From Deltaproteobacteria bacterium CG11_big_fil_rev_8_21_14_0_20_45_16 (GTDB taxonomy: Bacteria; Bdellovibrionota; UBA2394), in NCBI GenBank assembly GCA_002787535.1, contig PCXB01000059.1, positions 1-35,578 on the forward strand: a DNA stretch of 35,578 nt. Reading direction: 5' to 3'. The notes below the pieces were generated by a model. It did not search any database. It was given only the letters and a program-made list of their open reading frames with translations, and was not told where the DNA came from. The position numbers and the translations under genes were made by a program. Below are positions 25,262 through 33,594 of the stretch, one piece after another (the stretch's first letter is position 1; every line of letters begins with the position of its first letter).

Positions 25262-26212
25262 TTAACCAACATGTTTACAAATTCGTTCCTCGACAACCAC
25301 ATGCTCGAATCCAAATCGCCGAACTAAAAGTTCTCGAAAGACTTCTGTACCTCGCTGTTCTGAACTTGTCACAACAAGCTCACACGCATAGGCCTTTGGC
25401 GCAACTCTCCACACGTGAAGATCTGAAACTTCGACACCTTTTTCCTCTACGTGCTCGCGAATTTTATCTCGGTCTATTGATGAAGGGTGTCCATCGAGAA
25501 GCTCCCAAACTGTATCCCGGCATAGATTGTAAGCCCATTTCAAAATGATAATAGACCCGACAATGCCCATAACGGGATCCAGCCAAGCGGCTCCATACAG
25601 ACTTCCAAAAATAAGAGCGACTATCGCAAACACGGAAGTGAGGGCGTCAGCGATAACATGTATATAAGCACTTCTAAGATTGTGATCATGAACATGTTTT
25701 TTTGAATGATCGTGATCATGCCCATGATGCCCCTCTTCATCATGATGGTGATGATGACCACCTACCGATAGAATAAACGCGCTCGCAATATTTACCAAAA
25801 GCCCAATCGAAGCAATGATAATCGCTTCTCTATACGCAATTTCGAGTGGCTCAAAAAGTCTCATCACAGAATGATAGCCCATCAAAACAGCGATCACTCC
25901 CAGAAGAATAGCGCTGGAATACCCGCCGAGAGGCACCATCTTTCCAGCCCCAAAACTAAACTTATTGTTAAATGATTTAGAGCGACCCAACCGATATGCA
26001 AGAAAACTGATAAACAATGCCCCCGCATGGCTTGCCATATGCCACCCATCAGCAAGCAAAGCCATCGACGAGGTAAGATGCCCAGCAACGATTTCTAAAA
26101 ACATCGTTAAAAATGTCAAAACAACTACAAAAAGAGTTCTCTTTTCGTTCTTTCGAATCTGCTCGTCTTTGAGAAGATAGTCGTGTTCGTGCTTATGATT
26201 GGAATGACTCAT
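25262..26212 (-). CDS. dmeF: CDF-family cation exporter, DmeF-like
   Basis: This 316-residue inner-membrane protein is a cation diffusion facilitator exporting divalent metal, with six membrane segments. The metal site helices show LLADGWHMASHAGALF and AYIHVIADALTSVFAI. A His-rich loop of about residues 153-177 (GGHHHHHDEEGHHGHDHDH) lies between helices 4 and 5, and a C-terminal cytoplasmic domain follows (VEVSDLHVWRVAPKAYACEL). The GGYSSAILLGVIAVL stretch is typical of DmeF (Co2+/Ni2+). The gene follows the other CDF gene by 22 bases, so both are probably co-transcribed. Substrate assignment is by family resemblance; zinc is possible. Confidence 0.88.
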   Translation of the reverse strand: MSHSNHKHEHDYLLKDEQIRKNEKRTLFVVVLTFLTMFLEIVAGHLTSSMALLADGWHMASHAGALFISFLAYRLGRSKSFNNKFSFGAGKMVPLGGYSSAILLGVIAVLMGYHSVMRLFEPLEIAYREAIIIASIGLLVNIASAFILSVGGHHHHHDEEGHHGHDHDHSKKHVHDHNLRSAYIHVIADALTSVFAIVALIFGSLYGAAWLDPVMGIVGSIIILKWAYNLCRDTVWELLDGHPSSIDRDKIREHVEEKGVEVSDLHVWRVAPKAYACELVVTSSEQRGTEVFRELLVRRFGFEHVVVEERICKHVG

Positions 26213-26234
26213 GGGCTATATCTACAAAAACATA

Positions 26235-26858
26235 CTAGGGATTTAAAGCCCTACTTGCCTTTAACTGTACTAGGCCTTCTCGAAGTATTTTCGCAGAGAA
26301 GAACACAATTAAACCTGCAATCAGGAACCCCGCAACAATATCTGGCCATTTTGACCCATATAAATAAACCAACCCACCAGCCACCAATGTAAAAAAATTG
26401 TTAAAGATATCATTTCGCGTGCAAATCCAAACGGCCTTCATATTGATATCTTTCTCTCGATGAGAAAGAAGTATCCAACCTGAAACAAGATTTGCAATCA
26501 AAGCGAGTGAACCCACTGTTAGCATGGTCACTGACACAGGTTGAACTTCCCTAAACAGTTTACTCGAGACTTCAATCAGGACGCCAACCCCCAACACAAG
26601 CTCAAAACTAGAATTAAAAATTGCAACTTTGGATTTAATCGCAAGGCCTTTTCCTAAAGCAAGCAAACTGAGAAAATAAACGAATGCATCTCCACCCATA
26701 TCAACAGCATCTGCCATCAAAGCCGATGAATTCGCTAATATTCCAGCGATCCCTTCCCCAAAAAAGAACAGCATGTTTATTCCGAGAACAACATAAATTG
26801 CCATTTTTTGTGCAGCATCTTTAGGCGGGTTCGGAACATTACAGCAGCTCTCACTCAT
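26235..26858 (-). CDS. CDF-like cation transporter lacking the cytoplasmic domain
   Basis: The product of about 207 residues has six membrane segments with the CDF metal site: SALMADAVDMGGDAFVYF in helix 2 and CTRNDIFNNFFTLVAGGLVY in helix 5. It ends after helix 6 (LREGLVQLKASRALNP), without the C-terminal ferredoxin-like domain of larger CDF proteins. The N-terminus SESCCNVPNPP carries a Cys-Cys pair that may bind soft metal ions. An upstream TTG (26894) is also open; ATG 26858 is the more natural start. It is the first gene of a two-gene CDF unit with the dmeF-like gene. The substrate is not determined. Confidence 0.8.
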   Translation of the reverse strand: MSESCCNVPNPPKDAAQKMAIYVVLGINMLFFFGEGIAGILANSSALMADAVDMGGDAFVYFLSLLALGKGLAIKSKVAIFNSSFELVLGVGVLIEVSSKLFREVQPVSVTMLTVGSLALIANLVSGWILLSHREKDINMKAVWICTRNDIFNNFFTLVAGGLVYLYGSKWPDIVAGFLIAGLIVFFSAKILREGLVQLKASRALNP

Positions 26859-26925
26859 TTGAAGAAGATTATATGCAGCGAAATTTTTCTTCAATCTTCA
26901 ATAAAGCATCATGGTTTTTACGCCT

Positions 26926-28275
26926 TTATTTTATTATGACGTCGATTCGGCGATTAATAGCTCGACCCGCGCTCGACTTGTTCGAAGCCAAGGGTTTTTC
27001 GGATCCGTAACCGACCGTCTCTACTCGTTCGGGTGATATAACACTGTTGGAAAGAAAATACTCTTTCACCGCTTCCGCCCTCTTTGTGGAAAGCGCCTTA
27101 TTTAAATCTGCACTGCCTGTTGAATCGGTATGCCCTTCAACAACAACGGATGGTTCTTTAAAACTAGAAATAGCGGTCTGCACCTTTTTTAGAAGCCCAA
27201 ATGATTGGCTGGGAATATCACTTTCATTGACGGGAAAATTTATCTTTTTAAGACTTATAATTAGACTATTACCTTGACGAAAAACTTTCGCCTCCTCCTC
27301 ATCAAAAAGTTCTCGAACACTTTCAATGTTTTTGCTTTGCAGATCTCTCTGTTCAAGCTTTGAGTAGTCTTTTGTTCTACTTTCCAACTTCGAGATTCTC
27401 TCATTGGATCCAGCGACTATACCTTGAAGTCGCGCGGACTCTTCCTTCGAGGATTGCAAAACCGCTTCGGAATTCAGACTTCGGTCCTCCGGGGAAAGCG
27501 CCTTGGAGGCCTTGGTCTCTCTGGTGAGTCTTAATAACCGAGTTGAAGCAGCCGAGGCTTCTTTACCAAGCTGAGATATGTTTTTCATGGACGGTGGATT
27601 CACGTTTTGAGCAATATAATCACCAGCCCTTTTAATAACAGCCTCGGTTTCTTTTAGAGTTTTCGGAACAAGATCTTCAGCGCCCTCGGCTTTTGCTATT
27701 CCTAAAGTGTTTTTGGCTTCGCCAAGGTGCTTAGCTTGAAGGGTTTTGACTGTGAGATCTTGGTAATCTTGAGTAAGAGGCGTAATTTGATCCAAAGCGT
27801 CCGCTCGAGAGTTGCGCGTATCGAGATCTTTAACAAGAGCTAAGTACTTCTCTTCAAGGGCATTCAGATCTTTATTCGTTGTTTCCGCCGCACCAGAAGT
27901 AAGGGCAATTTGTCTGGCCTCAATCAATGGATTCATTCGGTCTTTGTTCGACTTTGAAAAGGCCATGGCCGAATCCAAATTTGTTCGCGCATCGCTCAAT
28001 TTTTCATTGAACTCATCTTCTGGTTGACCCTCAGCCTTCATGGCTTCAGCCTGTGAAAAATATTTCTTTGCCTGCTGAAATTTATCCGGAGCGATAAGAT
28101 TTACTTGATCCCTTTCAGCAATATTGAAATCCTCGCGGAGTGCGTCAAAAGTCGCGGGTCTTTCTTCCGGACTGCCGATTGTATTGAGCATGGCTTGCTG
28201 CTTTCCGGCAGCACATCCTATCAGCGAAATTCCCGACCACAGAATGAGAAATGTATTTAGATTGAATATTTTCAT
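26926..28275 (-). CDS. OmpA-family lipoprotein with long helical N-terminal part
   Basis: The protein of about 449 residues begins at ATG 28275 (AAGGAAAG before it). It has a lipoprotein signal (SLIGCAAG, lipobox Cys20). Residues of about 30-310 are helical and charged with repeated Ala/Lys/Glu patterns (AKKYFSQAEAMKAEG, TSRTRLL-like stretches), a probable coiled-coil or periplasmic spacer with DUF4398-like character. Residues of about 330-449 form an OmpA C-terminal peptidoglycan-binding domain (VVEGHTDSTGSADLNKALS, KRAEAVKEYFL, GYGSEKPLASN, GRAINRRIDVII). It would tether the outer membrane to peptidoglycan. It is followed by the CDF genes and preceded by a coiled-coil protein gene. Confidence 0.88.
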   Translation of the reverse strand: MKIFNLNTFLILWSGISLIGCAAGKQQAMLNTIGSPEERPATFDALREDFNIAERDQVNLIAPDKFQQAKKYFSQAEAMKAEGQPEDEFNEKLSDARTNLDSAMAFSKSNKDRMNPLIEARQIALTSGAAETTNKDLNALEEKYLALVKDLDTRNSRADALDQITPLTQDYQDLTVKTLQAKHLGEAKNTLGIAKAEGAEDLVPKTLKETEAVIKRAGDYIAQNVNPPSMKNISQLGKEASAASTRLLRLTRETKASKALSPEDRSLNSEAVLQSSKEESARLQGIVAGSNERISKLESRTKDYSKLEQRDLQSKNIESVRELFDEEEAKVFRQGNSLIISLKKINFPVNESDIPSQSFGLLKKVQTAISSFKEPSVVVEGHTDSTGSADLNKALSTKRAEAVKEYFLSNSVISPERVETVGYGSEKPLASNKSSAGRAINRRIDVIIK

Positions 28276-28400
28276 ATATTGCTTTCCTTCGTTTCGTTTC
28301 AATTGCTACCGCAATGTGTCTTGTCTTGGGCACGTGCATCCTGAAAGGCGACGCTTCGATTCCACTCGCGCGTCGCCATTCTGAATCTTTTAAATGTTGG

Positions 28401-28739
28401 TTAGCTAAAGAGACCTTTAAAATTTATTGATAATTCTTCGAAACTCTTTTGAAATTCTTCCCTATCTGTCTTCCAATTTGCCTGGGTAGAATTTTTGAGT
28501 TCATCGAGATTGCTTTTTATCGTCTTATATTTAGCGTCAAGCTTCACAAGATTTTCATCGGCCTTTTTCTTTAGATCACCCGCCAAACGAGAACTATCGT
28601 CTCGCATCGAAGTCATCTTTGTTTGAATTTTATTAAGTTTTTCACGGATTTCACCTATAAACGTATCTCTATCTCCGGGCGAATTCGAAACATGTGAATC
28701 CTGGGATTCCGTATTTTTTATATTTGTGATTTGGGTCAC
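28401..28739 (-). CDS. Small helical coiled-coil protein, unknown
   Basis: The 112-residue protein is hydrophilic and almost wholly helical from residue 25 on, with heptad-like spacing (IREKLNKIQTKMTSMRDD, LKKKADENLVKLDAKYKTIK, EEFQKSFEELSINFKGLF). There is no signal peptide and no Cys. It resembles small cytosolic stress-type coiled-coil proteins (for example the sll1863 type), but the match is only in character. A ribosome binding site (AGGAGA) is present just before ATG 28739. It lies upstream of the OmpA-type gene in the same direction, 126 bases away, so the two may share a transcript. Confidence 0.65.
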   Translation of the reverse strand: MTQITNIKNTESQDSHVSNSPGDRDTFIGEIREKLNKIQTKMTSMRDDSSRLAGDLKKKADENLVKLDAKYKTIKSNLDELKNSTQANWKTDREEFQKSFEELSINFKGLFS

Positions 28740-29159
28740 TGTATTCTCCTGTTGAACGCATGTTCATTTCAATCAGTTGATTGCTTGCTAATCGCATCCC
28801 CAGCTGCTGCGTTCATTCACAGCTTAGAATTTTCATTTTTTAAAATTAATATCAAGTAAGGGCGGAGTGTTCGAAGAGAGGCTTTACCATCAGTCTCAAG
28901 GGGAAACTTCTCGATTACCTAAAATGATCCTAGAGCGAATCTTTCATAATAGATATGAACTTATACCAGTTTCTTTGACGATACGCCTTCTAACCTAGGC
29001 TTAGGGCGGGGATATCCATCGGGAGCGTGTGATGTTCGGTGAGAGTTTGCGCTTGAGACTTCGATGGACAAAGCCAAGAATAGGCCTATGGTTGCCACCG
29101 ATACTGAAAAGCCCGTCTTACTAGGCTAAAACCTGTGGATGGATAAGGAGCAGCAAAAG
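28740..29159. other. Long divergent intergenic region, possibly structured leader
   Basis: These 420 bases separate the coiled-coil gene (minus) from the response regulator (plus). No gene is seen. An inverted repeat TCCATCG (29015-29021)/CGATGGA (29062-29068) could enclose a folded RNA leader, and short complementary pieces (AGCC/GGCT near 29110-29125) follow before the response-regulator start. No known riboswitch was recognised with confidence. Confidence 0.4.
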
Positions 29160-29693
29160 ATGAGTAAACAAAGAGCAACTCCAAATAATAGTCCAATTCA
29201 ACAACTCGTAAATACAGTCTTGCGAAAGTGTCCTTTCAATCAGCCTGTGACGAAAGTAAAAACAAAGAAGCCGACCGTTGTGGTTATCGACGATGAAGAG
29301 TCGATACGTGACATCTATCAAGTATTATTAGAACGAGAGGGCTATAGAGTCTTAACCGCTAGCGATGGGCAAGCGGGATTAGAGATTCTCAAAAGTGAAG
29401 AGCACTCCCCTTCATTGGTACTGGTCGATTGCTCAATGCCTCATATAAATGGTGAAACATTCTTATTAAAAATGAAAGTCGATCTCCCTCAGATTTTTTT
29501 GGAATCTAAGGTTGTTGGCTTTACCTGCTTTCCATCCAGTTCGATATTTTTTAAGCGAATTGAAGCATTGGCATTTGATTGTCGGGAAAAACCTTGTGAT
29601 ATATCCGGGATCTTAAGGCTCGTCGCCGACTATTTGGGATTACCGCCAAATCCTTATAGTGCTTATTCGTCTCGATTTGCAGATGAACATTGA
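29160..29693 (+). CDS. Response regulator receiver-domain protein
   Basis: ATG 29160 is preceded by AAGGAG at a good distance; an ATG at 29139 is also open but has none. The product of about 177 residues has an N-terminal extension of about 35 residues and then one receiver domain: VVVIDDEESIRDIYQ (acidic pocket), LVLVDCSMPHINGE (phosphoacceptor Asp), VVGFTCFP (switch Thr) and DCREKPCDI (Lys). There is no output domain, so it is a stand-alone receiver that acts by protein contact or in a phosphorelay. The gene is followed 20 bases later by a histidine kinase, its probable partner. Confidence 0.9.
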   Translation: MSKQRATPNNSPIQQLVNTVLRKCPFNQPVTKVKTKKPTVVVIDDEESIRDIYQVLLEREGYRVLTASDGQAGLEILKSEEHSPSLVLVDCSMPHINGETFLLKMKVDLPQIFLESKVVGFTCFPSSSIFFKRIEALAFDCREKPCDISGILRLVADYLGLPPNPYSAYSSRFADEH

Positions 29694-29713
29694 AAGAATG
29701 AGGGTATTGGATC

Positions 29714-30804
29714 GTGTTGCAAGACTTTCTTGAAGACAATAGAGATGCAATTCTTAGGCTCTGCGATAAGAAATCAACTCATCTTGCTGGACTCTTGGGA
29801 ACTTCTGAGCAGCTCAAGGCCGGACTTCCGCTTTTTTACGAACAACTCATTATGATTCTTAAAGAAAGAATAGAAACAAATTCATCGGATGATATGCTTT
29901 CAGCAGCTGCCATGCACGGGAAGGAGTTCCTTAGACTCGGCTATTCTCTTTCCCATGTCGTCCATGCCTATGGAGCTATGTGTCAAGCGATCACAGAAAT
30001 CGCCACCCAAACGCGGGCTCACATCTCTCCGCGAGAATTCAATGTTTTGAATGCTTGTCTTGATGTTGCGATATCAACAGCCGTCTCGGAATTTCAATTT
30101 CGAAGTAATGAAGCAAATGAAGAGAGAGAAATTCAACATTTAGGATTTCTAGCTCACGAGCTTCGGAATGCTCTATCGAGTGCAACCGTCGCTCATGAAA
30201 TGATTAAGTTGGGAATTGTCGGAACGGGAGGAAGCACCTCGGCCGTTCTGGAACTAAATTTTGCGCGAATGCGAAATTTAATTGACCGATCCCTGTCTGA
30301 AGTTCGAATGAGAGCTGACGCGGAAGTGTTTGTTGAAAAATTTCGCTTATCGCAATTAATTGATCAAATTGTTGTAACAGAAAAAAGAGACGCGATGAAA
30401 AGAAATCAATCTATTTCGCTTAATTTGGACTGGAGAATTGAGGTCGAAAGTGATCGTCAATTTATAATGTCTGCGATTGCGAATTTGGTTCAGAATGCCT
30501 TGAAATACACTATACAAGGCGGAAGCATCTGCCTCCGAACTAAAGAAACGGCCGATCGCGTGCTAATTGAAATTGAAGATCAATGTGGTGGACTTGATCC
30601 CAAAAAGATGGCTTCGCTATTCGAACCCTATGTTCAGGAACATTCAAATCGGAGCGGGCTCGGACTCGACTGGCCATCGTTAAGCAAGCCGTCCATCTAT
30701 GTCAGGGAAGCGTCCATGTAAAAAGTAAGCCGACCATAGGCTGCACCTTTGCTATAGATATCCCACAAAATTTGTTCCAGGACCAAAATCAACGCCCGCA
30801 GTGA
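29714..30804 (+). pseudogene. Histidine kinase with RsbRD-like N-terminus, frameshifted near the end
   Basis: Starting at GTG 29714 (GAGGGT before it), residues of about 1-130 resemble the RsbT co-antagonist RsbRD N-terminal domain (globin-like helices, LGYSLSHVVHAYGAMCQAI). A kinase core follows: FLAHELRNALSSA (H-box), LVQNALKYT (N-box), EIEDQCGGLDPKK (G1) and RSGLGL (G2). The uninterrupted frame stops at 30721 with an unrelated tail. One base further on, the next frame reads LAIVKQAVHLCQGSVHVKSK and TIGCTFAIDIPQ, exactly how HATPase domains end, stopping at 30802-30804. Loss of one G near 30667-30669 (GGACTCGACTGG for GGACTCGGACTGG) explains it. As sequenced, the kinase lacks its last ATP-lid strand and is probably impaired. 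Confidence 0.85.
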
Positions 30805-31299
30805 GCGGCCTGGACTCTGTTCGACCGGATTTTACGAAATAAAATAGTGACAATGACGTCTCCTTGTAAATTCCCTGCGTTATGCCGTAAAAAGCTAATC
30901 TATTAAATTCTTCGATTGTCGGCGGATTAGAAACCTCCCTCGAACACATCATAAGAATTCTGTCGGACGGAGATAATTTGAAGGTGCTGCTTTTTCTATA
31001 TTTGTTCAGTGGGCTAATTGCCTTGATAAGAAAGTCCGGCGGGATCAGCGCCACGGCAGACTGGTTAAGTAAATATATTCGAAGTGAAAAGGGGGTTTTT
31101 TATATTCTGTGGGCGCTTATTCCCGTCTCACTTTTTCTCTTGTCATCGGCGATTACCTATTTTATTGGCGCGGGGTGGGCAGCGGCGCCTTATAACTTCG
31201 GAGCGCTTGGAATCGCGGCGCTTCTTTTTCTTATTTTCGGATTAATTTAACGAGTTATGAATATAAAATTGGGACGATTCTGAATTCTATTACAAGAGT
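30805..31299. other. Poorly coding stretch between the kinase and the zinc-ribbon gene
   Basis: Apart from the antiporter remnant at 30978-31250 nothing is recognised. A minus-strand frame over 30752-31054 has no family resemblance and overlaps the true end of the kinase. Confidence 0.4.
30978..31250 (+). pseudogene. Remnant resembling a NhaC-type Na+/H+ antiporter
   Basis: The 90-codon frame opens with TTG and lacks a ribosome binding site. Its first half (LYLFSGLIALIRKSGGISAT, then ADWLSKYIRSEKG) reads like the inner part of a NhaC-family Na+/H+ antiporter, whose full length is around 450-500 residues. The second half is two hydrophobic segments that I do not recognise in that family. No further antiporter sequence occurs on either side. 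It is best read as a leftover of a deleted gene, possibly joined to other membrane-protein sequence. Confidence 0.5.
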
Positions 31300-32410
31300 T
31301 TATTCACTTTCCCTTAGATCCGAGGCTTGAAGGTTTTGGAGCCCGACCAAATTTCTAATTTGATTGAACTGAAACAAGGCTCCCGCTTTGAATATTTTAT
31401 AGCTTGCTAAGTTCACTAGGTTGCTCGTGAGGGAGTCTTCCCATGCTCTAAGGTTTACTTGATAAATTTCTTCATTCTCATGGCCTTTGGCAGCCTGACG
31501 AGCTTCTTGCAGTTTTGACCAGTTTTGGTTTTTTTGGTCCTGCCATAGTTTTTGGTCGCTATCATAAGATTTTTTCTTTCTGGACAAATTGTGCTCCAAG
31601 CTTGATTCAAGCTCGTCCATTTGATTCCGGGCGACTATTTCCCAGACATCAGCCGGCTGAGGATCCCATCGATTCAAAGCATTTATCCAATATACCTTGA
31701 CGTATTCATTACCAAATTCGCGAACTTGCTCGGCGAGATCACCCATATCATTTATCGTTCTGTATTTTGTCGTTCTTCTCCAACATTCCGAGATATTTTC
31801 ATGCGATTTAGGCTGAGTCGAAGAATAATTCCATACTTCTGATTGGAGTGTTTTCCAACGAAAGGTATTTTCGTTTTGTGCGAGTTCATCAGGCGTCATG
31901 GCGACCATCGTTTCTGTTTTAAACCAGCTTTGTCTTTCTTCCTGAGTTAATATTTTGAAACGAACGGTATTCCTGCCGTCGTTGAAAATATCAATAAAAT
32001 TTGAGGCTATTATGTGCAAAGAGTAGTTTTGTGCCTCGGCATTCATTTCGTTCAAGATGTCCTTGTAAAATGATTCGCCATCATAATGCCTTTCTTCGAC
32101 GACAAGCGGATTGATTTTACTCTGCTGTTCTGTGGGCTGCTTAGCGACTTGAAGGTAATAGTAGGTTGCCCCCGACATAATGAAAAATCCGATAACGCCA
32201 CTAACTATCGAGAGAAATGAATTTGAGTTGGAAGATTCTTGGGTATTCAGAGATTCAATTTTTCCGGACGAGTCCTGTGGCAAATGAAGATGGGATTCCT
32301 GTATGGATTCGATAGGATGAATCTTTGCAAAGATAACTCCACATCGTGGACATTCTGGGAGTTCTTGCTGCAAATCAAATGTAACACTTTGGACACTTCG
32401 ATAGCCCCAT
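31300..32410 (-). pseudogene. Zinc-ribbon/TM hypothetical protein with an N-terminal frameshift
   Basis: The uninterrupted frame runs from a TTG at 32373 and encodes ELPECPRCGVIFAKI, a single-TM segment (SIVSGVIGFFIMSGATYYYL, about residues 54-73) and a long charged extracytoplasmic part of about 280 residues with no known domain. Upstream, in another frame, ATG 32410 opens MGLSKCPKCY, the missing first CxxC of a zinc ribbon. Removing one base near 32380 would give KCPKCY-FDLQQELPECPRCG. I therefore take 32410 as the original start and a 1-base insertion as damage or error. The start lies only four bases from the tRNA-fMet-like att remnant at 32414, so the element's insertion probably removed its promoter and ribosome binding site. 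Confidence 0.65.
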
Positions 32411-32413
32411 TTC

Positions 32414-32438
32414 TTAGATTTGAACTAACGACCTTCGG
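32414..32438. repeat. Attachment-site copy: fragment of tRNA-fMet (25 bp)
   Basis: These 25 bases are identical to 35549-35573 inside the tRNA-fMet gene, covering the T-arm, variable loop and 3' strand of the anticodon stem. A direct repeat of a tRNA piece about 3.1 kb away, with an integrase gene next to the intact-looking copy, is the mark of a tRNA-targeting integrative element. Left of 32414 the sequence does not complete a tRNA 3' end. Confidence 0.8.
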
Positions 32439-32541
32439 TTTTGAGTCTGAGATTTCCGTTTCTGTAAGTCGTTGAATTAATTCAAAAACATTAATAGTTT
32501 CGGCGGCCTACACTGTTTTCGAACTGCGGATTTATAAGGGG

Positions 32542-32589
32542 TCTTTCGGGCGTTTTCGGACCCTGGTGGACCCTTTGTGGACCTTTTTC
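32542..32589. repeat. GTGGACC-rich repeat, left copy
   Basis: About 40 of 48 positions match 35447-35494 near the other end of the element. Each copy contains TTTCGGG, TTTTCGGA and two GTGGACC words spaced 11 bases apart. Placement about 105 bases inside the att copy suits arm-type integrase or excisionase binding sites. Confidence 0.6.
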
Positions 32590-32682
32590 AGTTCTATCAA
32601 CTCGGCAAATTTCAAAGATTTAACTGACCAATAAGACTGGTCAAATTCAGGGAGTTTTGACAAATTGACAATAGTTGGTAAT

Positions 32683-33012
32683 ATGACAAGTAAGAGGCCG
32701 AAACCATTAACACCTCAAAAGCTCAGGCAGAAGATCGCTAGGGCTCTAAAGAAATATGGTTATCGCCTGGGAAAGAAAGACGGCAAAGCGCATCTCAAGT
32801 CCCGCGACGTAATCGTCAACGATCTTGTGAATGTTGTTAAGAGTTTAGATGCAGAGGTTACGCCGGAGTGGGTCGATGGCTGGCAAAAGTATCGGTACAA
32901 TTTTGATACTGATATTTTTACCGTTGTAATGACTTTTGATGTACCCGGCTTTGTGGTGTTCATCACCGCTTGGCGAAAAACGAAAGAAGGAAGAGCTCCA
33001 CATGTCGACTAA
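32683..33012 (+). CDS. Putative toxin of a type II toxin-antitoxin pair
   Basis: The product of about 109 residues is small and basic (SKRPKPLTPQKLRQKIARAL), with a central VIVNDLVNVVKSLDAEVTPE and a C-terminal beta-rich part FTVVMTFDVPGFVVFITAWR ending KTKEGRAPHVD. The last part recalls the final strands of MqsR/RelE-fold mRNA interferases, but I do not recognise a named family. An upstream TTG (32665) is open; ATG 32683 is preferred. It overlaps the antitoxin gene by 11 bases, the toxin-first order seen in MqsRA and HigBA. It lies within the tRNA-fMet element. Toxic activity is inferred from the partner and the architecture. Confidence 0.6.
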   Translation: MTSKRPKPLTPQKLRQKIARALKKYGYRLGKKDGKAHLKSRDVIVNDLVNVVKSLDAEVTPEWVDGWQKYRYNFDTDIFTVVMTFDVPGFVVFITAWRKTKEGRAPHVD

Positions 33013-33535
33013 GAACAAAGATATTTGTACTTCCTGCGAGAAATTGGTGAATTTCAGAAAAACTAAAGTGGCTCGATATCAATATGATGAATCGGGTCTT
33101 GATAATGTTTTTTTGATGAACCTCCCCGCTTTGGAGTGCCCAGAGTGTGGATTTCAATCTGTGGTTATTCCTCAACCTGAAGCGCTTCATCGACTTCTTG
33201 CAGAAGCTATTATTAGCAAGCCTTTCAAATTGATCGGCAAAGAAATTAGATTTTTGCGAACTGAACTTGGATATTCAGGAGCTGATTTTTCTAGAAGCGG
33301 CGTTAACTTCAATCACGAACACTTAAACAAAGTTGAGAATGGCCATCTGCCGGTATCTGCCGAACTCGACAAAGAAGTTCGTCTTAAATATTTGAGCTTG
33401 AGAGGAACACCGAAGAGAACTTATAAAGCTCTTCAAGATGCTCTTTCTGAAGTTCTTCATCCAAAAGAAGTTGGATCAAAACCAGTTACTTTAAAATTTC
33501 AGTCGGATGAATGGAAAATGCCGACTGCTGCGTGA
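33002..33535 (+). CDS. MqsA-like antitoxin (zinc finger plus HTH)
   Basis: Starting at ATG 33002 (GGAAGAG before it), the 177-residue protein has an N-terminal zinc-binding part with CTSCEKL and LECPECGFQ (two CxxC pairs about 40 residues apart, YgiT/MqsA type). A helix-turn-helix follows (KEIRFLRTELGYSGADFSRS, then HLNKVENGHLPVS) as in Xre-like MqsA C-terminal domains. The tail of about 45 residues is extra. It should neutralise the upstream toxin and repress their shared promoter in 32590-32682. The gene pair lies in an integrative element, where such systems help maintenance or defence. Confidence 0.8.
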   Translation: MSTKNKDICTSCEKLVNFRKTKVARYQYDESGLDNVFLMNLPALECPECGFQSVVIPQPEALHRLLAEAIISKPFKLIGKEIRFLRTELGYSGADFSRSGVNFNHEHLNKVENGHLPVSAELDKEVRLKYLSLRGTPKRTYKALQDALSEVLHPKEVGSKPVTLKFQSDEWKMPTAA

Positions 33536-33548
33536 TCTAAGGAGTTAT

Positions 33549-33593
33549 ATGTATCAAGCGGTAATTGAAGTTCCACAAAAGGCGGCGCGTTGA
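33549..33593 (+). CDS. Mini-ORF of 14 codons, possible leader peptide
   Basis: AAGGAG seven bases before ATG 33549 makes this the best ribosome binding site in the element. The frame (MYQAVIEVPQKAAR) stops at 33593, one base before ATG 33595 of the next gene. It may couple or regulate translation of that gene, or be the relict start of a lost gene. Confidence 0.35.
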   Translation: MYQAVIEVPQKAAR

Positions 33594-33594
33594 T

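Noticed and set aside
25360-25390. Fourth ECF promoter (TTGTCACAAC in the dmeF-like gene)
   Set aside because: No TCGTATT box follows at 15 bases and the site lies inside a coding region.
25469-25780. His-codon-rich repeats in the dmeF-like gene as a DNA repeat array or CRISPR
   Set aside because: The repetition comes from CAT/CAC codons of the metal-binding loop; there are no regular repeat-spacer units anywhere in the window.
29015-29110. Possible cyclic-di-GMP (GEMM) riboswitch in the leader of the response regulator
   Set aside because: Pieces such as CAAAGCC and a GGCCTA word look similar, but the required order of helices and the tetraloop receptor could not be matched.
30752-31054. 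Minus-strand ORF of 100 codons
   Set aside because: It overlaps the corrected end of the kinase and the antiporter remnant, has no ribosome binding site and resembles no protein.
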